Source of the DNA: Carposina sasakii
Lineage: Eukaryota > Arthropoda > Insecta > Lepidoptera > Carposinidae
Assembly: GCA_014607495.2 (NCBI GenBank)
Contig: CP053165.1
Coordinates: 1,296,906 to 1,360,905 of the forward strand
Direction: 5' to 3'
Length of the DNA stretch: 64,000 bases
A program made the position numbers and the translations under genes. This document shows positions 12,404 through 22,962 of the stretch, piece after piece (the first letter of the stretch is position 1; each line of letters starts with the position of its first letter). Under the pieces are notes generated by a model that was given only the letters and a program-made list of their open reading frames with translations, had not been told where the DNA came from and did no database searches.

Positions 12404-12588
12404 CTATACTAATATTATAAAGCTGAAGATATAATAATATTATAAAGCTGAAGAGTTTGTTTGTTTGTTTGTTTGTTTGTTTGTTTGTTTGATTGAACGC
12501 GCTAATCTCCGGAACTACTGGGTCGAATTAAAAAATTCTTTTTGTGTTGGATAGTCCATTTATCGAGGAAGGCTTTAGGCTATCTAGC
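12404..12588 (+). mobile_element. Helitron-like element, 5' part (interrupted)
   Basis: tctatactaatattataaag leads into a (TTTG)n tract and ctaatctccggaactactgg. A 25-base stretch including taatattataaagctgaag is duplicated at the 5' end. The element is split at 12588 by a TIR insertion and resumes at 13282. Confidence 0.6.
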
Positions 12589-13281
12589 CACTAGAACGTC
12601 CCGTGGTACTTAAGTGTCAGAAACGTTTACGCCCGCTTACGTTCATGGTACAAAATGGCCACACGAAGTTTTACACTTTTGGCTGCCGATTTAAATGGTG
12701 TCTGTGCCGCTAAGTTCCTTACCGTCGTCCTAGATGGCACTCTCAAAGATTTTTCTAACAAGTTCAAGCTTAAGATCCTATACCTGGCAACAAAAAATAT
12801 GAAAAAAAATAATATTTTGACGACAGAGTGAGAAGAAATTTTTTGAGCAAGTGTTGTGCTGCAAATATACCATGAGTTCTTTTGATTTATTGTGTATTTA
12901 TAGGATTGTGATACATGTAATTCTTCCTTATAATCTATACGTGAACTAAGAGTAAAAACAACATACTCTCCTACACTCCAAAGTAAATCACAAAAAAAAA
13001 TAAACTTACAGAAAATCAGTCCAAAAATGCTACCTTCCCATGTTTGATCATTTTTTAGTTTGTGAAAATGTAGGTATGATGATACATATTATTACTCAAG
13101 TTTATTTGCTATATAATACCTTATTTAAAGTAATTTTTGGTTTTGAAATAGCTTTAGTACTTTTTATGTGATAAATAGTTTTAGCGAGAAGATCGCGCAG
13201 CGTGGAACGCCACGCTCGCGTAGCGTCGGCTGGGACGTAAGTAGCTCGATACGCTGAGAGCGTTGGACGTTCTAGTGGATA
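12589..13281. mobile_element. Nested DNA element with 14 bp TIRs
   Basis: Left end ccactagaacgtcc and right end ggacgttctagtgg are exact inverted repeats enclosing about 690 bp. Removing the insert rejoins two parts of a Helitron-like element. It has no open frame long enough for a transposase, so it is non-autonomous. Superfamily unknown. Confidence 0.6.
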
Positions 13282-13460
13282 TCATCACAGTGCGACCAAT
13301 AGGGACGAAGAATAAGAGGAAAATGTGGAAAAAACGGGGAAAATTATTCAACTTTGGAGACTTCCGTTGCGTGCGCTGCGTAAACGGTTCAAGTTATCCA
13401 AAAAATATGTATGAAAGAATAAAATGACGTAGAAATGATATGAAAGAAAAAAATTGAAGG
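13282..13460 (+). mobile_element. Helitron-like element, continuation after nested insert
   Basis: gtgcgaccaatagggacgaa...gtggaaaaaacggggaaaat is the expected continuation of the element begun at 12404. The join can be recognised from other lepidopteran copies of this family (prior knowledge, not verified here). Confidence 0.5.
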
Positions 13461-13557
13461 TCTAGACTGCCTGATGCAGAACCCTTAGCAGCCCAGCTAA
13501 ACTTTGAGAGATATGAAAATACCGTCTTAGGAAAAGTTGCTCAGCATGATAAGCACT

Positions 13558-13629
13558 TTCTAATAATATAATATAAAATTATTAATAAAGAAAATGGAAA
13601 AAATTCTTCACCCGAATGGGAATCGATAA
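13558..13629 (-). repeat. tRNA-headed SINE family A, 5'-truncated copy
   Basis: Matches the tail and B-box part of 1425-1592 (ggaaaaaattcttcacccga). It is cut in the B box at 13627, where a Helitron-like element begins. Confidence 0.65.
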
Positions 13630-13847
13630 TATATAAACGCGAAAGTTTGTGAGTATGGATGGATGTTTGTTACTCTTCCGCGTAAAAACGGTTGGAGCGA
13701 TTTAAATTAAATTTTGTATGGAGTTAGCTGACACCCTGGATTTTTGTTTTTATTAATTAAACCGGTAAAAAATATTTTCCCAGGTGATTTCAACATTTTT
13801 ATTTTTCTGCAGTCCACGCGAACGAAGTCGCGGGCGTCCACTAGTAA
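13630..13847 (+). mobile_element. Helitron-like element
   Basis: ataaacgcgaaagtttgtga...ctgcagtccacgcgaacgaa...gtccactagt. The 3' end at 13847 abuts directly on a second Helitron-like unit. Confidence 0.6.
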
Positions 13848-14060
13848 TATTATAAAGCTGAAGAGTTTGTTTGTTTGTTTGTTTGTTTGTTTGTTTGAAC
13901 GCGCTAATCTCAGGAACTACTGGTCTGATTTGAAAAATTCTTTCAGTGTTAGATAGCCCATTTACCAAGGAAGGCTACAGTCTATACAACAACCTGCCCG
14001 GCTTCGCACGGGTGCAACGCCCCCTCACGCGGACGAAGTCGTGGGCGGCCGCTATTTTTA
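13848..14060 (+). mobile_element. Second Helitron-like element, head-to-tail
   Basis: aatattataaagctgaagag, (TTTG)n, ggaactactggtctg, a ggcttcgcacgggtg block and a cacgcggacgaagtcgtggg end. The same unit lies inverted at 45355-45565. Confidence 0.6.
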
Positions 14061-14273
14061 TATAAAATAGGCCACATGACAAAAGAAAAAAAGGACTAGG
14101 CTTCGAAACTTTACGTCTGACAATATGATGATAATGATGACCTCCGACCAATTTCGGTCATGGCGACCACTTCTACTCCTAGATATTACTAAGTTGGCGT
14201 TCATGCGCTCGGAGATGGCTTACATTTACATAGCCAATCTTCGCCCTGAACACCCGCGCACACAGAGGACAGG

Positions 14274-14699
14274 TTAGTGCGCCATTATTGTATTATAGAT
14301 AATGGCAGCAGGAGGACGAGTCTTTAGTTCATCACGTTTAGCGTCAAGGTCAGCTTGACGCTGCTCCTCGAACTCGTGTACTTGCTTTATCACCGTCCTG
14401 CGCCACTCTGGTCGTTGTGCTAGTTCAGAAAAGAAGATGCTCTTAGCCAATCTCTCCTCCGCCATACGAGACACATGACCGCACCACCGAAGCTGCCGAC
14501 GCATTAAGTAGGCCTCAATGGCACTTACATTGGCTCTTCGCAATACTTCGGTATTACGCACTCGGTTGGACCATCTGATTCTCATGATGGATCGGAGGCA
14601 CTTGAGGTGGAATCGATCCAGAGTGCGTATGTGGCGACGGTACATGCACCACGCCTCGGAGGAATATAAGAGATTTGGCAGCACAACAGCCATGTACAC
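14274..14699 (-). pseudogene. Non-LTR retrotransposon RT protein, C-terminal fragment
   Basis: The frame on the minus strand gives 141 residues ending at a stop. It contains the thumb/C-terminal hallmarks of a LINE reverse transcriptase: LLYSSEAW near residue 11, a tract of Arg/His reading [10 protein letters not shown], and RWCGHVSRM near 71. It lacks the catalytic fingers and palm (no FADD box), so it is 5' truncated. After FFSELAQ the protein jumps straight to RPEWRRTV. Relatives known to me usually have about 40 residues between these blocks (a G-R-P-like segment), so an in-frame deletion is likely; this is inference from memory of the family. It belongs to a dead retroposon and not to a host gene. 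Clade uncertain. Confidence 0.7.
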
Positions 14700-14721
14700 A
14701 CTTATTTAAGCAACATATAAT

Positions 14722-14870
14722 TACACTCCTTCTTGCTGCCCTGTTCCCAATCATTTGGGGTCGGTGCAATATGTAGGTACTCTTTTTTCATTCATCCCTA
14801 TTATCCGTCATCTCGTTATTCTCATGTCTACCTCTTCCTCCATAACCATCTTACTTCGGACACGGCTTAA
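14722..14870. repeat. Short retroposon flanked by ~13 bp direct repeats
   Basis: gcaacatataatt occurs at about 14707 and again at about 14870, bracketing roughly 150 bp that begins near ctccttcttgctgccctgtt. The direct repeats fit target-site duplication by L1-type insertion. A relative of its ggggtcg core appears at 32343-32385. Confidence 0.55.
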
Positions 14871-14925
14871 CGCAACATATAATTTAATGACTTAACACAA
14901 TTATCTTCATCTTCATAAGCCTATT

Positions 14926-14985
14926 GCAGTCCATTACTGGACGTAGGCCCCCCCCCTGCCATAGGGGGATTTTGTTACTAAAAAG
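14926..14985 (-). repeat. RTE-like 3' end scrap
   Basis: agcctattgcagtccattac followed by tggacgtaggc and a run of C. This is the recurring RTE-like 3' terminus in reverse. Confidence 0.6.
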
Positions 14986-14989
14986 TTCC

Positions 14990-15361
14990 ACTATCTGTTT
15001 TTCGGCGGCTCCATCATCAGACCCTCGTTTCCTTTATATTATGTGTAGCTGACCAAAATTCTCTATAAAAATCTAAAAACGGACTACTCGTGCCTTTTAT
15101 ATTTGAGGATATCCCTAGATTCCTTAGAGATTCCATCATCAGATATTATGTTTTATATGTAGGTGATCAAAACGCTTAGTAAAAGTATAAAAACAGACTA
15201 CATGTGCCTACAATATTTGAGGATTGCCCTCGATTTCTCTAAGATCCCATCATCAGATCCTGATGTGGTGAATATGGGACCAACCTGGAAGTATACCATG
15301 ACCAACTATAAAAAAAAAATTGAAATCGGTTCATAAATGACGGAGTTCTGAGGTAACACAC

Positions 15362-15417
<56 letters not shown>

Positions 15418-15460
15418 ATACAGACGAATTGATAACCTCTCTTTTTGAAGTCGGTTAAAA
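14990..15460. repeat. Degenerate ~120 bp tandem repeat with poly(A)
   Basis: Three diverged units each carry ccatcatcaga and an aaa-acggactac-type block. They are followed by atgacggagttctgaggtaa, a homopolymer of more than 50 A (15365-15417) and gataacctctctttttgaag. A related 3' part occurs at 38440-38535. Confidence 0.65.
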
Positions 15461-15489
15461 AAGAAGAAAATCCTTATTCTCCATACTAA

Positions 15490-15810
15490 AATGATGGTGG
15501 AATCGATAGTAGGTATTTACAGAAACCGTCGATAACCTGCTGTATAACAGATGAACACCATAACCCCGGCTACATTCATATTTTAATAATTCAGTTCAAG
15601 AGCAAAAATATATCGATAGATACCTTTGATATTGTAACTATTTCTATCGCTCGCATCAGCAATGGGCACGTAAATTCCGATCTCATACAATCTGCTGATG
15701 GAAACCGTAAAAACTGTTTATTTTTGTAACGAAGTTGTTAAAATTTATCCGCGGCGCTCGGTTCGTCAAAATATTTCGATAGCATATCGAGGTTAGATTA
15801 ATCGATAGTT
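15490..15810. promoter_or_regulatory. Cluster of CGATA/ATCGATA motifs
   Basis: About six ATCGATA or CGATA words occur in 320 bp (for example near 15498, 15527, 15612, 15775 and 15801). In flies such words bind DREF/BEAF-type factors. No gene start is recognised next to this cluster. Confidence 0.3.
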
Positions 15811-15959
15811 AATGTTAACTACATGGCAACGTCTTGTTAGGGTTAATAAACTCTACCTAGTCTGAAATAGCTTATATTTCAAATTAGTTATACTTAAATT
15901 GTTCATAACTTTCTGAAAACAGAAACATACAAGATTCTAATAATAAACTAATAAAACAA

Positions 15960-16183
15960 CTAGTGGACGATCGCGACACCGTCCGCGTGGAATGCGGAAA
16001 AACAAAATGTCGAGATCATCCGGGATTAAAATATTTTCTCGAGATAAAAAGCCCATGTCCTTTCTCAGGCTGTAGACTATATATGCACCAAGTTTCATTT
16101 TAATCGTTTCGGTAGTTTTGGCGTGAAAAATAGACAGGTTGAGTTACTTTCGCATTAATAATATTAGTAAGGATTTGCTGATA
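15960..16183 (-). mobile_element. Helitron-like element, both ends
   Basis: Reads ctagtggacgatcgcgac... to ...cattaataatattagtaagga on the plus strand, which is the whole family in reverse. It contains the shared core tgtcgagatcatccgggatt. Confidence 0.65.
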
Positions 16184-16497
16184 TCGTCTGAAATAACAGA
16201 GATACGAAGAAATGCTTAACTTTTATTCTGTAGATCGTAGAAATAGTTGACGAAGTCGCAGGCAGTTGCAAGTCAAACAATAACATCAAGGTTTTATTAG
16301 AAGTTCAACAACGGTCGGTATTTTAATCTACATCGCTTCTTTCTCATCGCTTTGTCGAGTTTTACTGTATGAATACGGACGATTTTCCCATAACTGTAAT
16401 AAAACTTTTTCTAGCCCATTGTCTTTTGTTGCGTGGATTTAGTTGCTTTGTATTGGTAAGAAACTGGCAATTAATTATGTTAATCCATATAAATCTA

Positions 16498-16758
16498 ATG
16501 GATGCCGGCAGAGTAGAGTTTGTACCGCCCCTGCCTGCCCGCGGGTATCGTACGAGGCGATTAAGGGTTTCCGGGAGGTGGGCAGCAGCGCCTCCCGTAC
16601 TGACAACATAGTCCGAAAATCACACTGCGGTCACCAACCCGCCTCCCCACGCCGCCGTGGTGACTATGGGCAAAACCCCCCTGTGGCAGTCGCCTTGTGG
16701 CGTGCCCTAGGGGAGGCCTACGTTCAACAGTGGACTGCAATAGGCTGAATTAGAAGAA
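16498..16758 (+). repeat. RTE-like LINE/SINE 3' end, ~250 bp
   Basis: atgccggcagagtagagttt...ggttcaccaacccgcc-like core...ggggaggcctacgttcaaca and a terminal aataggctga. The last 60 bp resemble the 3' end of the RTE-like LINE at 50845-52206. It is either a 5'-truncated LINE or a SINE using that LINE's tail. Confidence 0.7.
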
Positions 16759-16989
16759 TATAAATCTAATGCTGATTCATGTCTGATTTGGTCGTTACAA
16801 CAAACTTTATGTACTTAGTTATTGTATTTTACTAATTTATCTATAGTCTATGTTTTGTTTAGGGTAGTTGTAGTTTTTTTCTTTTTGGTGTACATGATTT
16901 ATCCACTGTAATTGTGTTATATGTTTTGTTTTAAGGTTTGCTGGAAGAAATTCCTTTAATAAACACGCCTTTGTACATTCTCAGTGTAA

Positions 16990-17831
16990 CTTTGTAAAGT
17001 CACTATGTCGCGTTGTTCAAAATTCCCGCGACATGGTGCCGTCGTTTTATTTCAAAAACGTTTTGGGCGTTGCCAGTCTAGCCGGAATTTCGTCTTTTTG
17101 GCACCAAGATTACCTTTTATGGTAATAAAATCTCTAAAATTTACGCCGGGCGGGGATATTAAAATATTAACCAATGACAAGGCCATTCTAGGCTGAGGTC
17201 AATAACCGTGCGGACAAGGCCTGTTGCCTCGATCGCGCGGTCGCTCATTACCAAAGCTTGACTCAAAAGGTTAGGAACTATTTTGAAGCCTAAGTTAATT
17301 CCTCGTTCCTTACCTATTATAAATATTACTTTCTGCTGTTTTGCAATTCAAATAGTCGCCATAGTGCAACTCAATAATTTAATCTGTGATAAGTGTCGCC
17401 ACTTCGAACTAGGTTCGGTGGCGATTTAGTCCGGATTTCGATTACGTCCGGATTAGGATTTCGTTCGGAATTGGTTTTCGTTCGGAATTGGATTTGCCGA
17501 ATATTACCGAACGGGAATTGCCCGCCGAGCTCACCCACACCTGCCGAGCATCCCGGCGGACATTTCGCATCACTGCCTCGGCTGCTACCGGGGATACGTC
17601 TCGCCAAAGTTACGTGACTACCTTGTAAACAATTTTAATATTTATCAGAGAAACCAGGATTAGTCACCCACGACCTGTTATCGCGTTCACTTTAATAAAT
17701 TAGTCTCGTGTTCATAAATTGTTTTTTATTTTAATCACTTAGCTTTACCGTCTTTTTCTTTTGTTTTAAATTCATTAACTGGACCTGTCCACTTCTTGCC
17801 TGTAATAGGGGAAGAAGGGGACAGCGTTTCA
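16990..17831 (+). mobile_element. LTR of a Ty3/gypsy-type element (5' border approximate)
   Basis: Ends ...ggacagcgtttca at 17831, one base before a primer-binding-site-like block. The 3' 60 bp (cctgtccacttcttgcctgt) and the 5' third match, diverged, the reverse-oriented LTR at 18180-18600. No gag-pol follows, so this is a remnant. Confidence 0.6.
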
Positions 17832-17832
17832 T

Positions 17833-17850
17833 TGGCGCCCAACGTGGGGC
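17833..17850 (+). other. Primer-binding site-like sequence
   Basis: tggcgcccaacgtggggc directly follows the LTR's terminal CA. This block is typical of the start of the internal region in arthropod Ty3/gypsy elements (from memory). The internal region decays within about 100 bp. Confidence 0.55.
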
Positions 17851-18002
17851 GCCGTGAGAGTTAAAAAGAAAACGTTTTCGTAGTAAAACATACTTCCTAT
17901 TTCGTGTGAATTCATCATACTAAGGGCTGATTTTTTCAAACGTCAGAAACGCTACTATACTGTCCAATGCTTGTGTGTACATTAAAGAATATCAGAAAGA
18001 AA

Positions 18003-18052
18003 GAAAGAAAACGTTTATTTTTCGCCACACGCACACACACACACACACAATT
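18003..18052. repeat. (GAAA)n and (CA)n microsatellites
   Basis: A gaaagaaagaaa tract near 18000 and an alternating ca tract near 18028-18050. Confidence 0.8.
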
Positions 18053-18179
18053 ACAGGCTAAAATACATAAAGTGGGTATAATGCCGTAACCAATAACCAG
18101 TTTCAGAAACTTATATCACACTCAACCATTGAAAATTAAGTCTTACGTCGAAGGAAATTACATTTTAGAGATAGCTCTT

Positions 18180-18600
18180 AAGCGGACACTTTCTCACTCC
18201 CTATTACAGGCAAGAAGTGGACAGGTTCAGGAAAAAAATAAAAGAAAATTTTGAGCAGTGAGACTATATAATTAGACAAGAAATCAATACGCGACAACAG
18301 GTCGTTGGTCAACTGATCCTGGTTTCTTTGATAAATGCGGCGTGAAGAGGGAAATGCAAGGTCAATGGACAAAACTTATTTGTCCCACCAATGCGCAAAT
18401 CAAATTCGCTACCATATAAGGCAATCTTGTCACCAAAAGACAGAATCCGGCAAGAATTGGCCACGCCCAAACCCTTTTAGAATTTATAACGGTAGAACCA
18501 TGTTGCGGTAAAATACAAAAATTGACCATCGCCATATTATCAATAGTTATTTTTAGCTGTGCTTTCAAATTAGGCGAGGATTGTAATGAAATTATCATAT
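18180..18600 (-). mobile_element. Diverged LTR, opposite orientation to 16990-17831
   Basis: On the minus strand it shares ggtttgggcgtgg, the cttgccggattctgtctttt block, gaaaccaggatcagt and cctgtccacttcttgcctgt in the same order as the plus-strand LTR. No primer-binding site follows, so it is probably a solo LTR. Confidence 0.6.
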
Positions 18601-18811
18601 AAAATAAAACAGACTTCGGCAGAGGCTCATAAATATGTATTAGAATTCATAGTCCCGGCGCAATGGGGACACTGTAGAGGAACAAACAAACAAGACAAAC
18701 TTTACTTGTTTTTGTAGAGAGGATCTAATGCCAATAATTGGTTTTGGGAATTTCCGCTGATTAAAATATCAAATAGGCTTACATAGACTATTTATAGGTA
18801 TATACATACAT

Positions 18812-19000
18812 ACTAGTCACGCCCATTCTCCTTAAAGAGGATGGGCAGTAGTGTGCAATTTACACACGCTTCAGACTTTTCACCAGTTAGCCTATTAAGT
18901 CCCACGTGGTAAGTGGTGAGCCTACCGCCGCTTTTCGGGCACAAATAGAACAATCTAGCTACCGGTAAGGAATCCAATGGGAAATGTAAAAAGATTGCAG
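18812..19000 (-). repeat. Copy of 'aaaagtgggtgtg' dispersed family
   Basis: cgcccattctccttaaagag...acttttcaccagttagccta...ccgccgcttttcgggcac in the order seen at 5955-6110. Confidence 0.7.
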
Positions 19001-19784
19001 CCAAGGCAAATACTGAAATGCTGAACAAGTACCACTGTGTTCAGTTATATATATATACAGCAGTGTTTTTACTCGTAGTAAATGAATTTTAAATTTAATC
19101 TTCTTCAATGTTTGTCGCTGATGTGACCCTCCCTAAATGGGCTTATCTAAAGTCTAATTAATTTAACTACACTATTTAGATCCGAAAAAAAAAACAAAAA
19201 ATTTCACAAGCTTTCCTGTGAAAATTTTGTATAAATAAGAAAGTAGGTATACTATATGCATTTTTATTTGAGCGTCGAATAAAAATAAATCAATCATCAC
19301 TGTCCATTATTCTTTGAAGTTAAATAATTTATTTGATATTGTGGTATATTTGATATAGTGTTATTGATTTTTGAGAAGAGCTTCCTGTGTGATAGGAAAT
19401 TACCAAAGACGTTTAACTTTTCCGTTGACAAGTTATTTTTACAGAATAATTACATTACAGTGGGGTAAGCACGAACCTCTCGATAGTCTGTAACGCTAGC
19501 GTCAAACTGTCAAATCACATAGATAGATTTTGCCACAGATTATCACCCATCGCCGTCCTACAAAGACAATATCTACCTATGGAAAAAAACATCAAATTTT
19601 CATCAATATAGGAAAAGTGACCTTATGTTATACACCCATATAATGGGAGTCATGACATGACAAGCGATAACGATCAACTTAAATTGACCCTAATTACTAT
19701 CGGCAATCGATACAGTTTATATTGCTGTAAGAGGTGGCATTTACGTCTAAATGGGTATATAAAACAACCCTATATTAAATTATA

Positions 19785-20244
19785 CGGGGTATTTTTTGGT
19801 CGTCAACGTTCCCGAAAACTACGGAATCTCCTCATCATCACGATAATTTTTCTCCATGGAAGCATACCTAGGAATTGTCTGGTTCCCAGGATATTAGGGT
19901 CCAAAGTTGAGTAAATAGACTGCGTTTTTCTGCATAAATACACATAGACGCGCGTAGCAAGATTTTTTCACGAGAAATAATCAATATCTGTCTATGAAAA
20001 AACTGACATAAACGCTATAAATTTCGCTTATAAAGTAATTAAAAAAAAAAAAAAAAAATGTAATTAAAACCTCAGCGCGGACTCATCGCAACCTTGTTCG
20101 TTTTTTCTGTTATTCATAAAATTATTGTTACTTTTCATATTTACTCTCTAACGAGAGTGATATAGAATTATTACATTTTTTACCTATTAGTATAGCTGTA
20201 CGCCTACGTTAACGTAGTTAACGTGGCAACGAAAAAACATTCTG
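19785..20244 (+). mobile_element. MITE, CAGGGTG family, diverged
   Basis: tacggggtattttttggtcg ... gaaaaaacattctgta. The core gaaaactacggaatctcc and gacgcgcgtagcaagatttt are shared with the 37.7 kb copy. It is longer because of an A-rich tract and extra sequence near 20040-20200. Confidence 0.7.
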
Positions 20245-20679
20245 TAGGTTTTAGATAATCCTACTATTCCTATTCTACTCATATTGAGTGTGAGTTTGTA
20301 AAAATGTGACGATGTTTAGATATTTATTACGTTTTACATAAAAGCTACTAAAGGAATTTTGATAGAACCTTGTAGCTAGATAGTTTACTAGCGGACACCC
20401 ACGACATAATAGAGCCCCCGTCTTGTTCTGATGTATGCTCGTAAACTACATAGCTTTCAAACACAAAAATCTGTTAAGTATATAGATTTTGTTCGAAAGA
20501 GTAACATCCAAACATGTTGTCAATCTCACAAACCTTCACATTTTATTGTACTTTAAATAGTAAGAAAATCTCATTAGTAAATGAACTTTAAATAGTACAT
20601 CTGAATTGTGTGTGTAAGTAATAACTATATATTGGCAAAAAAAGTCTCCTTAAACTAAACCAAATGTACAAGTCAGTAG

Positions 20680-20870
20680 AGGGAGAAGAGGGTCTTGGTG
20701 TTTTGTAGGCGATGAGCTAACCACCTGTCACTGTTAACCGAACTTGTACATCTCAACTATACCTCCCTCAAAATTGGTTAGAAGTGGCACCATGTGGTCC
20801 TATCGGCCCTTGGTGCTCTGCCTACCCCGTAAGGGATAAAGGCGTGATTATATGTATGTATGTAAACTAA
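20680..20870 (+). repeat. Retroposon with (ATGT)n tail
   Basis: gggtcttggtgttttgtagg...agaagtggcaccatgtggtc...gtaagggataaaggcgtgat then tatgtatgtatg. Inverted copies lie at 25500-25695 and 54418-54585. Its last ~40 bp resemble the 3' end of the LINE fragment at 55963-56246. Confidence 0.7.
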
Positions 20871-20970
20871 ACCGTAAAATATATGATATATTGAAATATA
20901 AATATATTTATACAATACATAACTTAGTGCCACACTAAGATCATAGGTTTTGTGTTGTATACGCAGAAAT

Positions 20971-22090
20971 ATTCAAGTCCGATACTAAATATTTATTTAC
21001 GTCGAAAAAGGTACTATTCAGTATACCTACAGAGTAAAAAACAATCTGACAAACAACGCTGTACGCTATAATTGCAGGAGCTTTAATAACGTCTACCTCT
21101 GTGTGCACTCGTAGTTCACAGAGTCTGTCTACAAAGCCTTTTCAATATAAAAGGGTTCATGAGATTTTGACGTTAAAGTCTATGGGCCTTACTAATAAAA
21201 GCTTTAAATTAGGTATTAGCTATACACAGTTTAATTTGACAGGTATTCCATATGCTGTCAAAAATGTAACTTTATTATGATATAGATTTAGACCCATGTT
21301 ACTAACATGTATATGTATATAATAGTGATATTATTCTTTAACGAAATAAAGACGAAATTGCGTTTTCTGAAATAACAAAATCGTTTATTCACAACATGTA
21401 AATTACAATTTTAAGGCAACTTAACCATTTAAAAAGAAGTAACTTACCTGAAATAACAAAAAACAACATTTAAAGCCTTTACTTCTATTTAAGTTTAAAC
21501 ACCTCCTCTTATTTAAAACTAATTAATGTAATTATTCTTCCACGTTTTCAAATTAACATAACCTAGCTTTTATTTCTAATCACTGACAGCCGGTGTCACG
21601 GACTTGACATTTACATCTAGAAGTACATAGGTAATAAATCCTTAAAGAGGTTGAACACTAGTGTAGTGATACTCTTTACATGTATACGACTCTCGAAGGA
21701 ATTTTTATGCTAAAAATAATACAATATCTTATAATGTATCTAATCAGGTTTTGTATTGATTAATTAGTTGTTGTAACCTAAGTAGAAAAGTTTAGATCAG
21801 AATTTCCATGGGGAATGAGAAAACAATGAAAATAGAATACTTTTTTCCGGCTTTTAAACAGCTCTTATAGCATTTGAGGTATTTATAGCCACTACTATAA
21901 CTATCCTATATATCAGACCCAGCATAAACTAGTGAGAAATTAAGACTGACTCACAGTGTTTAGTCTTCATAAAAGTCGGTGAAAAACTACAGTTTCTCTT
22001 AGAAACAAATCGTAAATTATGTGCGGAGTGTAATAGAACGTATGATTTATAGAATACCCCTGTCGGTCGCGGCGAAATGAAACTACTAGT
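20971..22090. other. AT-rich stretch, no gene seen
   Basis: No exon or repeat family recognised in this stretch. Confidence 0.4.
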
Positions 22091-22112
22091 TTATGTTTAA
22101 AACTACTAGTAG

Positions 22113-22295
22113 GTTAAATGAAATTGTATTAGGCGTTACAATTCGGAAGTTCAAACATTCAAAAGTTCGGGTCTGGTTTCTCATGGCGATTGTAGTTAGT
22201 GCAAGTGCCTGTTGTCGCAATTATGAGTTATCAGATCCGAGGGTCAGTGGAGGGTGTAGGGCCCGGTGGTGGGCGCACCCATAGTGAATACTAGT
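22113..22295. repeat. Foldback (hammerhead-family) repeat, rearranged copy without ribozyme
   Basis: The family's 3' tail in reverse (attgtattaggcgttacaat, 22124-22143) is joined to the forward mid-part (ggtctggtttctcatggcga onward) ending ggcccggtggtgggcg. The hammerhead core is absent, so this is an internally recombined copy. Confidence 0.65.
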
Positions 22296-22327
22296 AGGTT
22301 TACGTACGTAGCAGCTTTTAGATCTGC

Positions 22328-22548
22328 ATCATCATCATCATCAGCCTATTGCAGTCCACTGCTGGATGTAGGCCTCCCCCAGGTCACGCCACAAGACTGC
22401 CATGGGGGGTATTTGCCCATAGTCACCACGCTGGGCAGGCGGGTTGGTGACCGCAGTTTGTATTTTGGACTATGTTGTCAACACGGGAAGCTTTGCTGCC
22501 CACCTCCCGGAAACCCTTAATCGCCTCGTATGATACCCACGGGCATTT
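22328..22548 (-). repeat. RTE-like 3' end with (CAT)n tail
   Basis: catcatcatcatcagcctat then tgcagtccactgctggatgt and a gctgcccacctcccggaaac block, ending gatacccacgggca. Read on the minus strand it ends in (ATG)n. Confidence 0.75.
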
Positions 22549-22962
22549 AAGAAATAACCATACAGAGAGCCGATGGAAGCTGTTAATTCATATCTAGTTT
22601 GTTATAGATCTACTTGTTTGGTTTAACCACGGCTGGCGATTGTTTGTTTCGTTTCGATAGATTCCGGCCTAGTAACCTGTTTCTACTCATATCTTAATAG
22701 TAAATATTTATGCTTGTGCTAATGCACTGTATTGATGATATAATAATAGAGTTCATGAAAGTATTGCTTAATCTTCATCATTGAAGCCAGATGTTATTAC
22801 CCGACGGCGCCAGATGGAGGGTTATGTTTTTCGAGCATATGTTTGTATACATATGTACCTATATAAGGTCTATTTAAAATTTGTGACTATCTTTTGACAC
22901 GAAGCGAGGTAGGTAAAAAGAAACAACTTTCACTATGGAACCAATACCTAAATATATTTAAA

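Noticed and set aside
17005..17617. Small ORFs of 63-78 residues
   Set aside because: They lie within an LTR and are not conserved in the inverted LTR copy.
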